The notes below the pieces were generated by a model. The model searched no databases, had not been told where the DNA came from, and saw nothing but the letters and a program-made list of their open reading frames with translations. A stretch of 64,000 nt of DNA from Megascapheus bottae (lineage: Eukaryota; Chordata; Mammalia; Rodentia; Geomyidae). Below, piece by piece: positions 11,086 to 21,421 of this stretch. The position numbers and the translations under genes are program-made. How positions within the stretch are numbered: the stretch's first letter is position 1; every line of letters starts with the position of its first letter. The DNA is taken from assembly GCA_024803745.1 (NCBI GenBank), contig JANJXV010000013.1:58280602-58344601 (forward strand), read 5' to 3'.

Positions 11086-12110
11086 TCTGCCAGGTACCTG
11101 TGGCTTACACTTTTAACCCTACCTATTCAAAAGGCTGAGGATCCCAGTCCAGGCAGGAAAGACTATGAGACTTATTTACAATTAACCACCAAAAGTTAAA
11201 AAAAAAAAATATCTGAAAGGGGAGCTGTGAGTCAACTGGTAGAGTGCTACCCTTCAGCATAAAAACCCAGGGATAAAGCTGGGTGCTGGTGGCTCACATC
11301 TGTAATCCTCAGGAGGCTGAGATCTGAGGGTACCAGTTCAGAGCCAGCCCAGGCAGGAAAGTTCCTAACACTCTTATCTCCAATTAACTTCCAGAAAATC
11401 AGAAGTGAAGTGTGGCTCAGAATGGCAGAGTGTTAGCTTTAAGTGAAAAAACTCAAGGACAGTGCGCAGGCCCTGGGTCAAGCCCTAGGACCAGCACAAG
11501 AAAAAAAAGGAATACTGGCATTGGATTCAGGGTCCATTTAGGTAATTCAGGGGACTCCATTTCAAGATGCTTCATGTAAGTTTTCTTCAAAATCTCTTTT
11601 GTCCAAATAAGTCACAGTTACATTTATAAGGCCTGGGCATGAATACAGGATATGGGCCTATCTTTGGGAGGACAACATTCAAGCCACCTCACAGGACGAG
11701 AAGGGGTACATTGAAGCGTGGCAGGATTGGAGAACATGTGGAAGTCATATTCTTGCAGTTAAATGTCTCCCTATCCTCTAGTCCCTGACTCCTCCCTCTG
11801 AATCTAAGCCCTAACTTGAAGGTGGGAGCTCTCCTCAGGAATCCTCCTGACCCAAGGGGTTCCTTAAAAGACCACATGGTCCACCAGGGGCTCCCACTTG
11901 TGATCTTAGGCAGTCAGGAGGCTGAGATCTGAGGAGCTCAGATCTCACTAGCAGGTGCTGGTGGGTCTGTGCAACTCATCTCCAACTAAGCATCCAAGAA
12001 GCAGACATGGAGCTGTGGCTCAAATGGTAGAGCGCTGACCTTGAGCAAAAGACACTCAGGACAGCACCCTGTCCCTCTGTTCAAGCTCCAGGACTGGGAC
12101 AAAAACTGAA
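11086..12110 (+). repeat. Three B1-headed SINEs
   Basis: Copies at about 11086-11270, 11276-11505 and 11880-12110. Each shows some of 'cacatctgtaatcc', 'ctccaattaac', 'gtggctca...tagagtg' and a 'caagccctaggacc'-type B box. Unique sequence lies at 11510-11880. Confidence 0.6.
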
Positions 12111-12612
12111 CTGCCTCCCCCCAAACCCCACATGATCTAAAACCCTTCAATTCCTCCTTTCTTTCTAGAGCACTAGGGGTTGAATTAAAGGCCTTGCATT
12201 ACTAGGCAGGTACTCTACCACCCACTGTTCTTGCATTAGTTTGGAGATAGGATCTAGAATTTGTCCTTAGGTTGGTCTGGACCTCAGCCTTTCTCTTTAC
12301 AACTCATTTGTGGCTGAGATGACAGATGCATGGTCCATGGTCTTCTTAATCACTACTTTTCAGGTAACCAGGATTATGGTTATGAGCACTGGAGCCCAGG
12401 CATATCCTTAAATTTCTGATTCCCAGTGGAACTCTTGGAGCTCTAGCCATAGATAGCCAGACTGCACAACCTTCTGCTTAGAGCCTGTCCCAAGGCTCTA
12501 AGTTACTGAGGTCTGGAGCAGACACCTCTGCACAGCCCCAGCACGCAAATGCCCTGGCTGGGTTTGTGGTAGCTGGTAGGCTCCAACCTAGACTGTGTAA
12601 GATGTGGGACTC

Positions 12613-13255
12613 TAGGGCCTGGAGTGTGGCCTAGTGGTAAAGTGCCTGCCTAGCATGGATGAAGCCCTGGGTTTGATTCCTTGGTACCATATACACAGAA
12701 AAAGCCAGAAATGGTGCTGTGGCTCAAGCAGTAGAGCACTAGCCTTGAGAAATTCCAAGGACAGTGCTCAGGCCTTGAATTCAAGCCCCAGGACTGGAAA
12801 TAATAAATAATAATAAAGATGTGAGACTCTATGGAAGCAAGGAGGACAAGAATCATACAAGGAGAGGAAAAGGGAAGCCTCTGGCAGGCAACTCTTGGGA
12901 GACTGGGGAGGGGCAAGGAACCCCTTGGAGGTGCCTGGAGTAAGAAGAGGGAGGTTCACTAGATAGGACTGGTCTCTGAGGCAGAATTGTGAGAAACTGG
13001 TTGACTTGAGGGAGATGGGGAAGAACAAAGGGCTAAGGAGGACTCCTGGGTTTTTTTGTTGTTTTGTTTTTTTCCAGTCCTGGGCTTGAGCTCGGGCCTG
13101 AGCACTGTCCTTGGACTTTCTCAAGGCCAGAGCTCTACCACTTGAGCCTCAGCACCACTTCTGGCTTTTTTCTATGTATGTGGTACTGAGGGATGGAACC
13201 CGGGTCTTCGTGCATGCTAGGCAAGCACTCTACCACTAGGCCAAACTCCTGTTTT
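12613..13255. repeat. Inverted pair of IDL-Geo SINEs
   Basis: A plus-strand copy (about 12613-12820) and a minus-strand copy (about 13050-13255) are separated by about 230 bp. The pair could form a long imperfect hairpin if transcribed. Confidence 0.75.
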
Positions 13256-13549
13256 GGAAGCAAAAGAACAAAGGCCTTCACGCCCCAGTAGTTCACCTCT
13301 GAGTCAGCTTGGCCCAGGAAGGGGAGGAAGCAGGGCTAGGAGGCCAGGGCTTGAGGCTGGGCCCACGAGTTTGGTCATCTGACATCTGAAGCTGGCTGTG
13401 CTGTGTGCACACCCATGTATGAGCACACACATGTCCTAGTACCCAGGAGGAGTGTAGAAATGTCTACACACATACACATCTACACATCCACATGTACAGA
13501 GGCACGTGTGTAGATACACCCGCCTGGCTTCTTCTGCTCAAAGCTGGTG

Positions 13550-14040
13550 CTCTGTCCCTGTAACCCCACCTTCGCGGTCCACTGGCCGTGAGTGATGGAC
13601 GGGTCTGCTCAGACCCCACTTCAGCCTTCCAGGCAGGCGGGACGACAGCCGCCAGCGCCCGCGGTCGCGTCGTCTAAGAGGCCGCCCGGCGCCTCGCCGG
13701 GTGCCCGGGGGCAGAGCCCCGCCGCGGCTCCGGACACGCAGGGCGGCGTCCCCGGAGGCCGGGACGCCATCCCCGAGGGGCGGCCCTCCAACGGGCGAGG
13801 GGTGAGGCTGTGGTCTGCGGGGGACGCGGGGGACGGACCCGACTCCCGTCCCGAGCCCAACCGCGGGCGGGACGCGGGGGCCACGTCCGGCCGTACCGGC
13901 CCCGGGTAGGGAGGGCAGCCCGCGCCCCGCGCCCCGCGCCCCGCGCCCCGCGCCCCGCGCCCCGCGCCCCGCGCCCCGCGCCCCGCGCCCCGCGCCCCGC
14001 GCCCCGCGCCCCGCGCCCCGCCCGGCAGGTGGCCGCCCCT
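13550..14040. promoter_or_regulatory. Upstream part of the MIR210HG CpG island
   Basis: Very GC- and CpG-rich sequence upstream of MIR210, continuing beyond 14040. It contains the heptamer repeat listed separately. Long open frames on both strands (up to 398 codons on the minus strand, 13674-14870) run through the repeat and are not credible genes. Confidence 0.6.
13921..14023. repeat. CCCCGCG heptamer tandem repeat
   Basis: About 14-15 near-perfect copies of a 7-bp unit CCCCGCG. It sits just upstream of the MIR210HG promoter. Such a C-rich/G-rich tract could form G-quadruplex or i-motif structure, which is inferred. Confidence 0.95.
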
Positions 14041-14044
14041 CCCC

Positions 14045-14290
14045 AGGCCGACGTGCAGAAAGGAACGCGCCGGCCTCGCCTGCCGAGGGGGGGCGCAGGG
14101 GGAGGGGCGAGCGGAGCCCACCGCCTCGCTCCCATTGGCTGAGGCGCGGCAGGGCGGGCCCTGTGCGGCGGCCCATTGGCTGGACACTCCTCATTTGCAT
14201 ACTGGGCGGGCCCGCCGGGGGCGCGAGGCGGCCGAGGCTTCCCCGGAGTTGGGCTGAGAGCGAGCGACGCCCCGGGCCGGGGTCGCAGGT
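14045..14290 (+). promoter_or_regulatory. MIR210HG: MIR210HG/MIR210 promoter and likely first exon
   Basis: A HIF-type core ACGTG sits at 14051-14055, about 390 bp before the hairpin, fitting the known hypoxia control of MIR210. CCAAT boxes (attgg) lie near 14135 and 14175, and an exact octamer ATTTGCAT is at 14193-14200. A good donor (GTCGCAG|gtgacg) at 14288/14289 could end a first exon starting near 14220 and would place the microRNA in the first intron, as in the human host gene. The start site and the other exons are not resolvable. Confidence 0.6.
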
Positions 14291-14442
14291 GACGCACGAG
14301 GGGTGCCCGGCGGGCGGGCGGGCGGGGTCGCACCTCCAGGGTCATCCTCTCCCGGGGTCTGCGGGGGTCGTGCGGTGTTTGCCTTTCCTGCCTAAGTCGG
14401 AGAAACGGGGGGCGGGGCCGGGGGCCACCCTTCGCCCGCCCG

Positions 14443-14552
14443 CCGGGCTGTCCCTCCAGGCGCAGGGCAGCCCCTGCCCACCGCACACTGCGCTGCTCCG
14501 GACCCACTGTGCGTGTGACAGCGGCTGATCTGTCCCTGGGCAGCACGCACCC
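14443..14552 (+). ncRNA. MIR210: MIR210 precursor
   Basis: Hypoxia-induced microRNA hairpin. The 3p product is at 14507-14528 (CUGUGCGUGUGACAGCGG, then CUGA) and appears identical to the known miR-210-3p. The 5p arm is at 14469-14490 (AGCCCCUGCCCACCGCAC, then ACUG). The two arms pair across a short loop that differs from human at two positions as I recall. Its place between RASSF7 and PHRF1 matches human synteny. The mature RNA guides Argonaute to targets such as ISCU in the hypoxic response. Confidence 0.95.
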
Positions 14553-14559
14553 CGGCGGC

Positions 14560-17200
14560 TCGGGACCCGGCCTGAGCCCGCCGTGAAGAGGCGCGGGTAG
14601 CAGGCGCTGGGAGGGGGCTGTTCCAGGCACTGGCCTGGGCGTTAATGGGACAGGGGAGGCAGAAATGGGACGCTGGGGAGTTCCCGACCCTCCACGTGTG
14701 TGGGGATTTGGGGGAGAACCTTCCTCCCCTGAGGTCCGGGGAGCCCTGGGCAGGCAAGTGTCTTGTGATCTCAGCCCCCAGGACCGACCTCCCGAGGGCC
14801 ACTGATGGGACTTCCTACCGAAAGACACCGACTGCTTGGGGTCTTCTGCCTGTTTCTGCAACCTCAGCAAGAGTCAGGGCCAGGAACCTCTGTGGAGTCG
14901 CAGGTCCCTCTCGGGTGCCTTCTTTGCCAGGTGTTCTCAAGCCACGCTGAAAGTCTGAAGGAAGACTAAAACCATGTCCAAGAAGCTTTGGGCCTGCAGG
15001 GCCAAGACACATGGGGCAGGCCCTGGCCCCTCTGTCAGGATGCTGAGGGAGGATCAGGCTGAGTCCAGGCAGCACCTTGGGGACTAGGATTGGCCTCTGG
15101 AGAAACAACCATATCCTGTTATCAGTGCAGTAACCTGCCATACCCAGCAGACCGTGCAGGCTATGGGAGGTTGTGTGTGGTCTCAGTGACCCTCGGAGCT
15201 GGAGTTCTCACTGACGTGCTGGGACTGACCAGGAATATCGAGGCCAAAAGTGGCCCCAGAATCATGCACAGCACTTCCTGCTGGACTAGAGAGTAGCAGA
15301 GACTACCCCACACTGAAAGGTGTTGGGGTCTGCTAAGCAACACCTCAATTGGGGAGGTGACCTGCTTGGCCAAGTCCTGCTCTGTCAGTGACCTGATATG
15401 TGTGGGGAGCTCTCTTCCTTTCTTACTTCGGTACAGCACAACCTATAGCATTGTCTCTAAACAGAAGTTTAAAATTCAAAACTAAGCCCAGTTTGGTGGC
15501 TTACACCTGTAATCCTAGCTACTCAGGAGGTTGAGATCTAAGGATCAAGGTTCAAAGCCAGCCCAGACGCTAAAGACCATGAGACTCTTAATCTCCTATT
15601 AACCACCAGAAAACCAGAAGTGGAGCTGTGGCTCAAAGGGTAGGGCAGTAGCCTTGAGCTGAAGAGCTCAGGGACAGCATCCAGGCCCAGAGTTCAAGCC
15701 CCACGATCAACAAAAAAATAAAATTCAAAACTAAAACTTGCAGCATTTCAAAGGCCTGCTTAGTGAGCTGAAGCACTGTGGCAACTTCTCAGGGTGTGGG
15801 ATTCTGTTCACCTTGAACAGCTGTTGGGGGAGCTGGGCCCCTTTCCCTATCCCAGATGAGGGCCCTACAGCTTCTTCAGAGCCAGTGAATGCCACACAAC
15901 AGGCTGGACAGCACCTGGGCAGTAGCTTCAGAAGAAACAGGTGGTCCTCAGGACACCTGGAGGAGCACCTGGTATGTGCCAGCTTTGCCTCCTTCTGACC
16001 TGGGCCAAAGAATGTAGAAGAAAACTCAGAATGCTGTGGCTCTCCCTGCCTGAACCCATGTGTGAGGTGGTCTCTGGATGCCACCTGGCGTTGTGCCCTC
16101 TAGCCTATATGCTTATGGTATTTCATGTTGGTGCGCAGAGATGTGTATAATTCTCCTGAGTGCAGGAATGGTGGTACATGGGGGACTGGGCTCTGAAGCC
16201 CAACCTTCCCATCTTGGGCACAGCCCTAGAGGACTCTGCACTCTAGGCTACGCTGTGTGGCGTCAGCTTGGCTTCGCCCGTTGGGTCACAGCCTCTCCCC
16301 ATTCTATTCCCTGCCTCAGGTAAACACCCACTTCTCCATGCTCCCCACAGTAAGTTCCTGGTGGCTCCCGCCTAGGGGAAGCCCTCCTCAGCTAGGTGAC
16401 TTCTGATCTCTATTACCACCCTTGGGTACACCTAGGTTCAACTCCTCAGTACCACACACACAGAAAAAAGCCAGAAGTGGTTCTCTGGCTCAAATGATAC
16501 AGTGTTAGCCTCGAGGAAAAAGCCCAAGGACAGTGCTCAGGCCCTTGAGTTCATGCCCCAGGACTGGAAAAACAAACAAACAAAAAAAGATCTAAAACTA
16601 GTCACAGCTGTGGTTGCTGGGACCATGCCACGCCCCTCCCAAGCCTGGACTGGGAGAGGCCATGGCCAGGTAGTGGTTGGGCTGAGCGATGGAAGCAGCC
16701 TTACCCTAGTTTGAAAGCTGGAATCTTACAAGGGGCTTTGCACTCACAACAGAGAAAGGGCCCTGCCCACTCAATGCCCATACCCTCCCTGGGACCCAGG
16801 AAATTCCTCTGGGGAAAGCTCTGGGCCTGGTCAGGCCAGAAACCCAGGACCTGACCCAGGATCCAGGAACCCGCCTCCACAGGTTCTTAGCAAACCTGAC
16901 AGGCAGGTCTTGCTTGTAGTCCTGTCATCCTTAGTTCCTGCTGCTGTGTGGGACTGAGGCTAGACACAGGAAGACAGGTGAAAGAGGGGTCCAGACAAAA
17001 TCCCAGGCCAGAGCTGAGTTGGCAGGCCTTCAGACGGCTGGAGATGACAAAGGTCTCAGAGACAGGTAGGGCAAGACAAATGAGCACTGGTTCCTAAAGC
17101 ACTCTGCAGCATGCCCCGAGTGACTGAGTACACCAAGGCCCTGGTGTTGACTTCAAGTTCCAGGCCTCACAGACCTACACAGCAGTCTCAGAACACCCTC
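14560..17200. other. Spacer between MIR210 and RASSF7
   Basis: Mostly unique sequence with no recognisable coding exon. It contains a B1-headed SINE at 15485-15720 and a 5'-truncated IDL-Geo SINE at about 16425-16595, both plus strand. Further MIR210HG exons could lie here, but I cannot identify any. Confidence 0.5.
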
Positions 17201-17216
17201 AAGGCACTTTGGGTAG

Positions 17217-17222
17217 TTTATT
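17217..17222 (-). terminator. RASSF7: RASSF7 poly(A) signal (AATAAA, minus strand)
   Basis: TTTATT on the plus strand reads AATAAA on the minus strand, about 490 bp past the RASSF7 stop. It is the first canonical signal seen downstream, so the 3' UTR is probably about 17.2-17.71 kb. Confidence 0.75.
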
Positions 17223-17709
17223 GTTTAAGTGTTGGGGTAGGAGAGGTGGCACACACACAGTAAAGGAGACTACCCACAGGCAGACAGACGCGTGCCCACA
17301 GGACAAATGTGGTGTCCATATTTCCCATTCCCCAACAAAGAGTAGTGGCCCTTGGGACCAGAGCTGTTCTAAGCTTCTTTAGAGGACCTGCCAACTGGCA
17401 AGACTAAGGGTAACATGCTTGCAGCACTCCACCTCCCTGAAGCAGAAGCCCCAGGACACTAGAGCTTCCTGTTGCATGTGGAAGGAATCCTCTGTGGCTA
17501 TAGACACCTGCCATCCAGGCGGCTCATCCCAGCTGTCCTGGTTCATCTATCTTCAGCCAGCTCCACTCAGGCAAGAGCTTCTACCTCCAGGAGCTCTGCC
17601 ATTTGTGGGGAGCTGTGGGGAAGGCAGAGCTGAGGAGGCCGGGGGCCGGGAAGGGTCCGTCCCACAGGTGAGGAGCTGGCAGACATACCCTCAGGACTCA
17701 GGCTAGGCA

Positions 17710-19121
17710 TTAGGACACGACTCTGGCGGGTTCACTGGCTGCAGGTAGAAGATCCTGTGAGGAGAGCAGGTCAGCTGGGAGCTTGGCCCAGCCCCCACCC
17801 TCCTGTCTTTCCCCAGCCCCACCCGCTCTAACCTCCGTGCTGGAGGGGCCCCTGTCTGGCTGTGTGGGGGGGGGCAGGGCAGCCCCTGTCTGCTGGATGA
17901 ATTGCTGCAGATTGCACTGCCGGAGCTCCCGGTTCAGCTCCTCCAGCTCCTGGGCCTGGGCCTGGGTGCACACAGAACACACAGGGACCTGACCACGGGC
18001 TCCACAGCCCACAGAGCAAGCTTGCCAGTCTGACCCTCTGCCAGACATCCCCAAGTTGGCCATGTGTATGGGGTAGGGAGGTAGCAGGGCCTGAGTCTCC
18101 CGGGCTCACCTGCAGGGCATGTTCAGCAGCCTCCAGAGCCCGGCTCACCAGGGCCAGGCTACCTTGCACCTCCATGCTCTGTCGTTCCTGGATTGCCAGG
18201 TCCTGGCGCAGGCGTTCTGTAGCCGATGCTGTAGCTGAGGGAGGCCCGGGGGCCTCGGTGGCAGAGCGAAGCTCAGCCTCCAGGGCACAAGCCTGAGCAT
18301 CCAGAGCCCGGAGCCTGGCAGCATGCTCAGCAGTAGCTGCACTCAGTGCCTGCAAACGAGCCTGCCCCTCTCGCTCCCGGGCCTGTTCTCTCCGAAGCTC
18401 CTGTTCCCAGAAGGCCTCATGGCCCAGCTCCTCAGCATTCCTCTGTACTCTGAGCTCTAGGCCCTGCAGGTCTGCAAAGGTGCTTGGTGTGGGTGCTAAT
18501 GGGATTGCAGGCTCAGGGTGTAGGGGACTGGAAGCCAGCCTGGGACATCCCAAACTGAAGGTCAGTGCTTTCCGGGGCTCGCGGCTGGGTGCTGTTCTTG
18601 GCTTTGAGGGGAGGCTGGCACGAACTGGGCATCGCTCCGGGGGTGGACAGTTGTCTGAGGAGGGTCTCCCAGACAGGCTGGGTCCTGTCCGCCTCAGGAC
18701 AAACTGAACATCACTGGCAAACTGTCCACAGGTGGCCTGGGCACCTACTGGACACTCCTGTGGCAGCAGTTGCCGTTCCTTCTCTCTAAGACGCTGCACA
18801 AGCACGAAGCGGCCGGTCTGGCCTGTAGGGGAGAGAAGGGCTCAGTCTACGTCCCCCGACTGTCTACCTCACTTGAGGAGTTCAGAGAGGACTAATGGTG
18901 ATCAGGACCCAGTTCCACCCTCCTCGAAGGGAACATGGGGCTGGGACATCAGCTCCCTGCCCTACCCATTGGGCCTCTCTGCCTGCAAGGTACTTACCTA
19001 TTGCTTGGGCTAGTGCTATGACCACTTCCTGGCAGGTGGTCTGCTCCGAGACCCCACAGACCACCCGCTGGATGCCATCTACCCACACTTTCAGTTCCAT
19101 GGCAGCCAGCTCCAGGACCAT
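17710..19121 (-). CDS. RASSF7: RASSF7, Ras-association domain family member 7
   Basis: N-terminal-RA RASSF protein, reported in mitosis, JNK control and centrosome function. Coding exons: 18998-19128 (ATG 19121), 18110-18822, 17833-17961 and 17710-17754, all with GT/AG borders and matching phases, giving 336 residues. The RA domain is at the N terminus ([18 protein letters not shown] from residue 8, continuing to about residue 90). Then come a Pro/Ser-rich linker and a long coiled coil (about 160-300) rich in Glu, Gln, Ala and Arg ([20 protein letters not shown]). The C terminus is [14 protein letters not shown]. An in-frame second ATG at 19100 would give 329 residues. The first ATG lies 8 nt after the acceptor at 19128, so at least one noncoding upstream exon exists in the GC-rich island. 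The last intron (17755-17832) is 78 nt, in frame and stop-free, with a weak gttaga donor. Confidence 0.95.
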
Positions 19122-19149
19122 ACCTGTCCTGTTGGAAGAGCACAGGTCA

Positions 19150-20300
19150 GCGGGTCAGGGCTGTGGCCGGCTCCCTTCCGCCATCCACAGCGGGTGCTGC
19201 GGCCCCACCCGCCGGCCTTCCTGCAGCGGCTCCGGGAACTAGTTTGGCCCAGGTGAGCACTTGGAGGCTCCCCCGGCTCCACCCCCCCACTCCAGGAATG
19301 AGGCGAATCATTAACCAGGTCCAGGATTTCCTGTCCTCCGTCACCGGCCTCGGAGGGCGCTGCCCCGCCTGCGGGCGGCACCGCAGGTGAGCGTCCCCTG
19401 GCACCCTCGGGCGCTCGCCGGCAGCCAGGCGCCCTCCGCTGCCATGGGAACCGCCGCCCGGGGGGGCCCGGAGGGACGCCAGGCCGCGGAGACCCCCGGC
19501 GGGGGCAAACCCCGCCCGCCCCAGTCCCTGCTCGCAGCGCCTCCCTCCCGGCCGCTGCGCGGGCTCCGCGTCCCGCTCCGCCGCGGGCTCTCCGGACTCC
19601 GCACCCACGCAGGACCCCGACTTCCCGGCTCCGCGGCGGCCGCTTCAGGCTCGGCGCGGTTCCGCGCGCCCCTCCGTCCGGTGCCGCAGAAACTTCTCCT
19701 TGGTCGGCGTCGGTGCCCTCCGGCCGCGCCGCGCGTCGGGAGACCCTGAGACGGCGCGCGGCTCCCCGGGGCGCTCGCCCGCCACTCGGTCCCGGACGCT
19801 CCCGCGCCGCGCCGGGCCGCAACCTGCTGCAGCCCGGCGCCGCGCCGCGCCCCGACCCCACAGCCTCATTGGCCGGCGGCCCGCACGCCCCGCCCCACCG
19901 CGCACCCGAGGCCCTGTGGGGAGTGAGACCCGCCCCGCGCCCGCGCCCATTGGCTGCCCTGGTGTCCCCGCCCCCAAGCTCGACGCCCCGCCCCCGGGCC
20001 AGGTGTGGGCGGGGCCTTCGGGAGGGGTGGGGCCCTCGCGCTGCCCCTCCGGAGAACGCCGGCCGCAGCGCCCGCGGCCGCCCGCCGCGACTCCGCGCCG
20101 CTGTGAGGTCGCGCTTGCCTGCCGACGTCCAGTGAGGAAGCGTCGGGCTGGGGTCCTGCGTCCAAGCCGCCCCGTCTTCCCCTGAATAGCCCTGCGGGTC
20201 TGGGCCGTCCCCTTGGGGTCGGCAGGCGGGAGGAGGGGGGACCCCTGGCTTCCGGCGGGACTGGTGGGGGAGGGGGCCTTCGGAGGCTGCCCAGGACAAA
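19150..20300. promoter_or_regulatory. GC-rich island between RASSF7 and LMNTD2 (probable divergent promoter)
   Basis: CpG-rich DNA upstream of the first spliced RASSF7 coding exon (minus) and of LMNTD2 (plus), the two lying head to head. Several CCAAT-type boxes (attgg at about 19868 and 19948) and GC boxes are present. Plus-strand donor-like sites occur at 19252/19253 (CCCAG|gtgagc), 19386/19387 (CGCAG|gtgagc) and 20131/20132 (GTCCA|gtgagg). Any could end a noncoding LMNTD2 exon 1 that splices to the acceptor at 21402. I cannot choose among them or place the RASSF7 exon 1 donor. Confidence 0.55.
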
Positions 20301-20309
20301 GGCTCCGGG

Positions 20310-21400
20310 CTCTTTGTCTGAGGCTCCAGTCCGCCCCCAGAGGGGCCCCGTGCCCTCGGGAGCAGCAGGCCTGAAGCCCGGGCCTCAGCCTACTGCATGC
20401 AGCTTAGAGCCCCCTCCACCTTCTCCTCTGCCACCCTGGTGATGAATGCTGGCCAGGCCCCTGGGCCTGTGCGACCTGCTCTGCCCAATCAGATGGCGGT
20501 GTGGGGGCGGGGGGCTCTGCCCCATTAGGCCTTAGAACCAAGTTGGACCATACACAAGACTGGAGTTACCCTACTTCTAGGCCTCACTTTAATCCTGGAG
20601 CAAAGGGGATGGCCCTAAAGGTTCCCTAGGACCAGCCACCTCGGGGGTGGCCCAGGAGGTGAGGCGATGGGGAGGGAAAGGTAGAGGTTCCATTGTGGAT
20701 TGGGTAGATGAATGACAGCCACTGAAGTCTAAGGCCCACAAGTCTACCCTTCACTGCTGTTAGAGGCAGTCCAGCAAAAGCGCTGAGCCCCCAATCCACC
20801 AATCACCATTGAGTAGGGAGGGGCTCCTGGAGTCTTAAGTGGTCCCCTTGTCTTTAGCTGGGCAGTAGCCCATCCCCCTGTATATCTAGGCTGGGCTGAC
20901 CCAGAACTCACTCCTGGCTCTGGGGCTGGGTCTCCTTGGAAGCTTCTGTTAACAAACAACCCTTCTCCTTCTGGATGCAGGTATCCGTGGCAACAGGATA
21001 GAACCCATCTCTCCATCTCTCCCTAGGCCTGCTAAAGGCTCAGGCCTTGGGTGAGTGTTGGTGCTGAACCTGTTGGGGCGGGGGAGGGTTGTGAGTGAGA
21101 ATCACGGGTAGAGTGTCAGCGCTTCTGACCTTTGCTCTAGGCTGAGGGTTAGAGAGACAAAGAGGAGAGAGCTGGCAGACACACTGAGAATATGATGCCA
21201 GGGAAATGACTTGCTCCCTGGACCTGAAACACCCAGATGAGGACACTCGTGTAACCAATAGCCCTCTGTGCTATAGGGTGGATGCATACATGTGGGCCTC
21301 CTCAGTGACCCCTGGTAACTGGTTCTCTGTGACCCATGTGAGCTCCATGAGGAGCCCATACCTGGCATACAAGGGCAAACTTGCGCCTACTTTCCCTCCC
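20310..21400. other. Unique sequence upstream of LMNTD2
   Basis: About 1.1 kb with no SINE and no recognisable exon, presumed to be LMNTD2 intron 1. It ends at the acceptor tttccctcccag at 21402. Confidence 0.5.
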
Positions 21401-21421
21401 AGCTCCTGACCGACATTGAGC

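Noticed and set aside
13674..14870. 398-codon open frame on the minus strand across the MIR210 island
   Set aside because: It runs through the CCCCGCG repeat, giving a periodic Gly/Ala/Arg peptide. High GC content removes stop codons, and several other frames are open too. No domain or splice support.
19091..20299. 402-codon open frame on the minus strand
   Set aside because: It overlaps the true RASSF7 start exon in another frame and the GC-rich promoter island. The sequence is low-complexity Arg/Gly/Pro.
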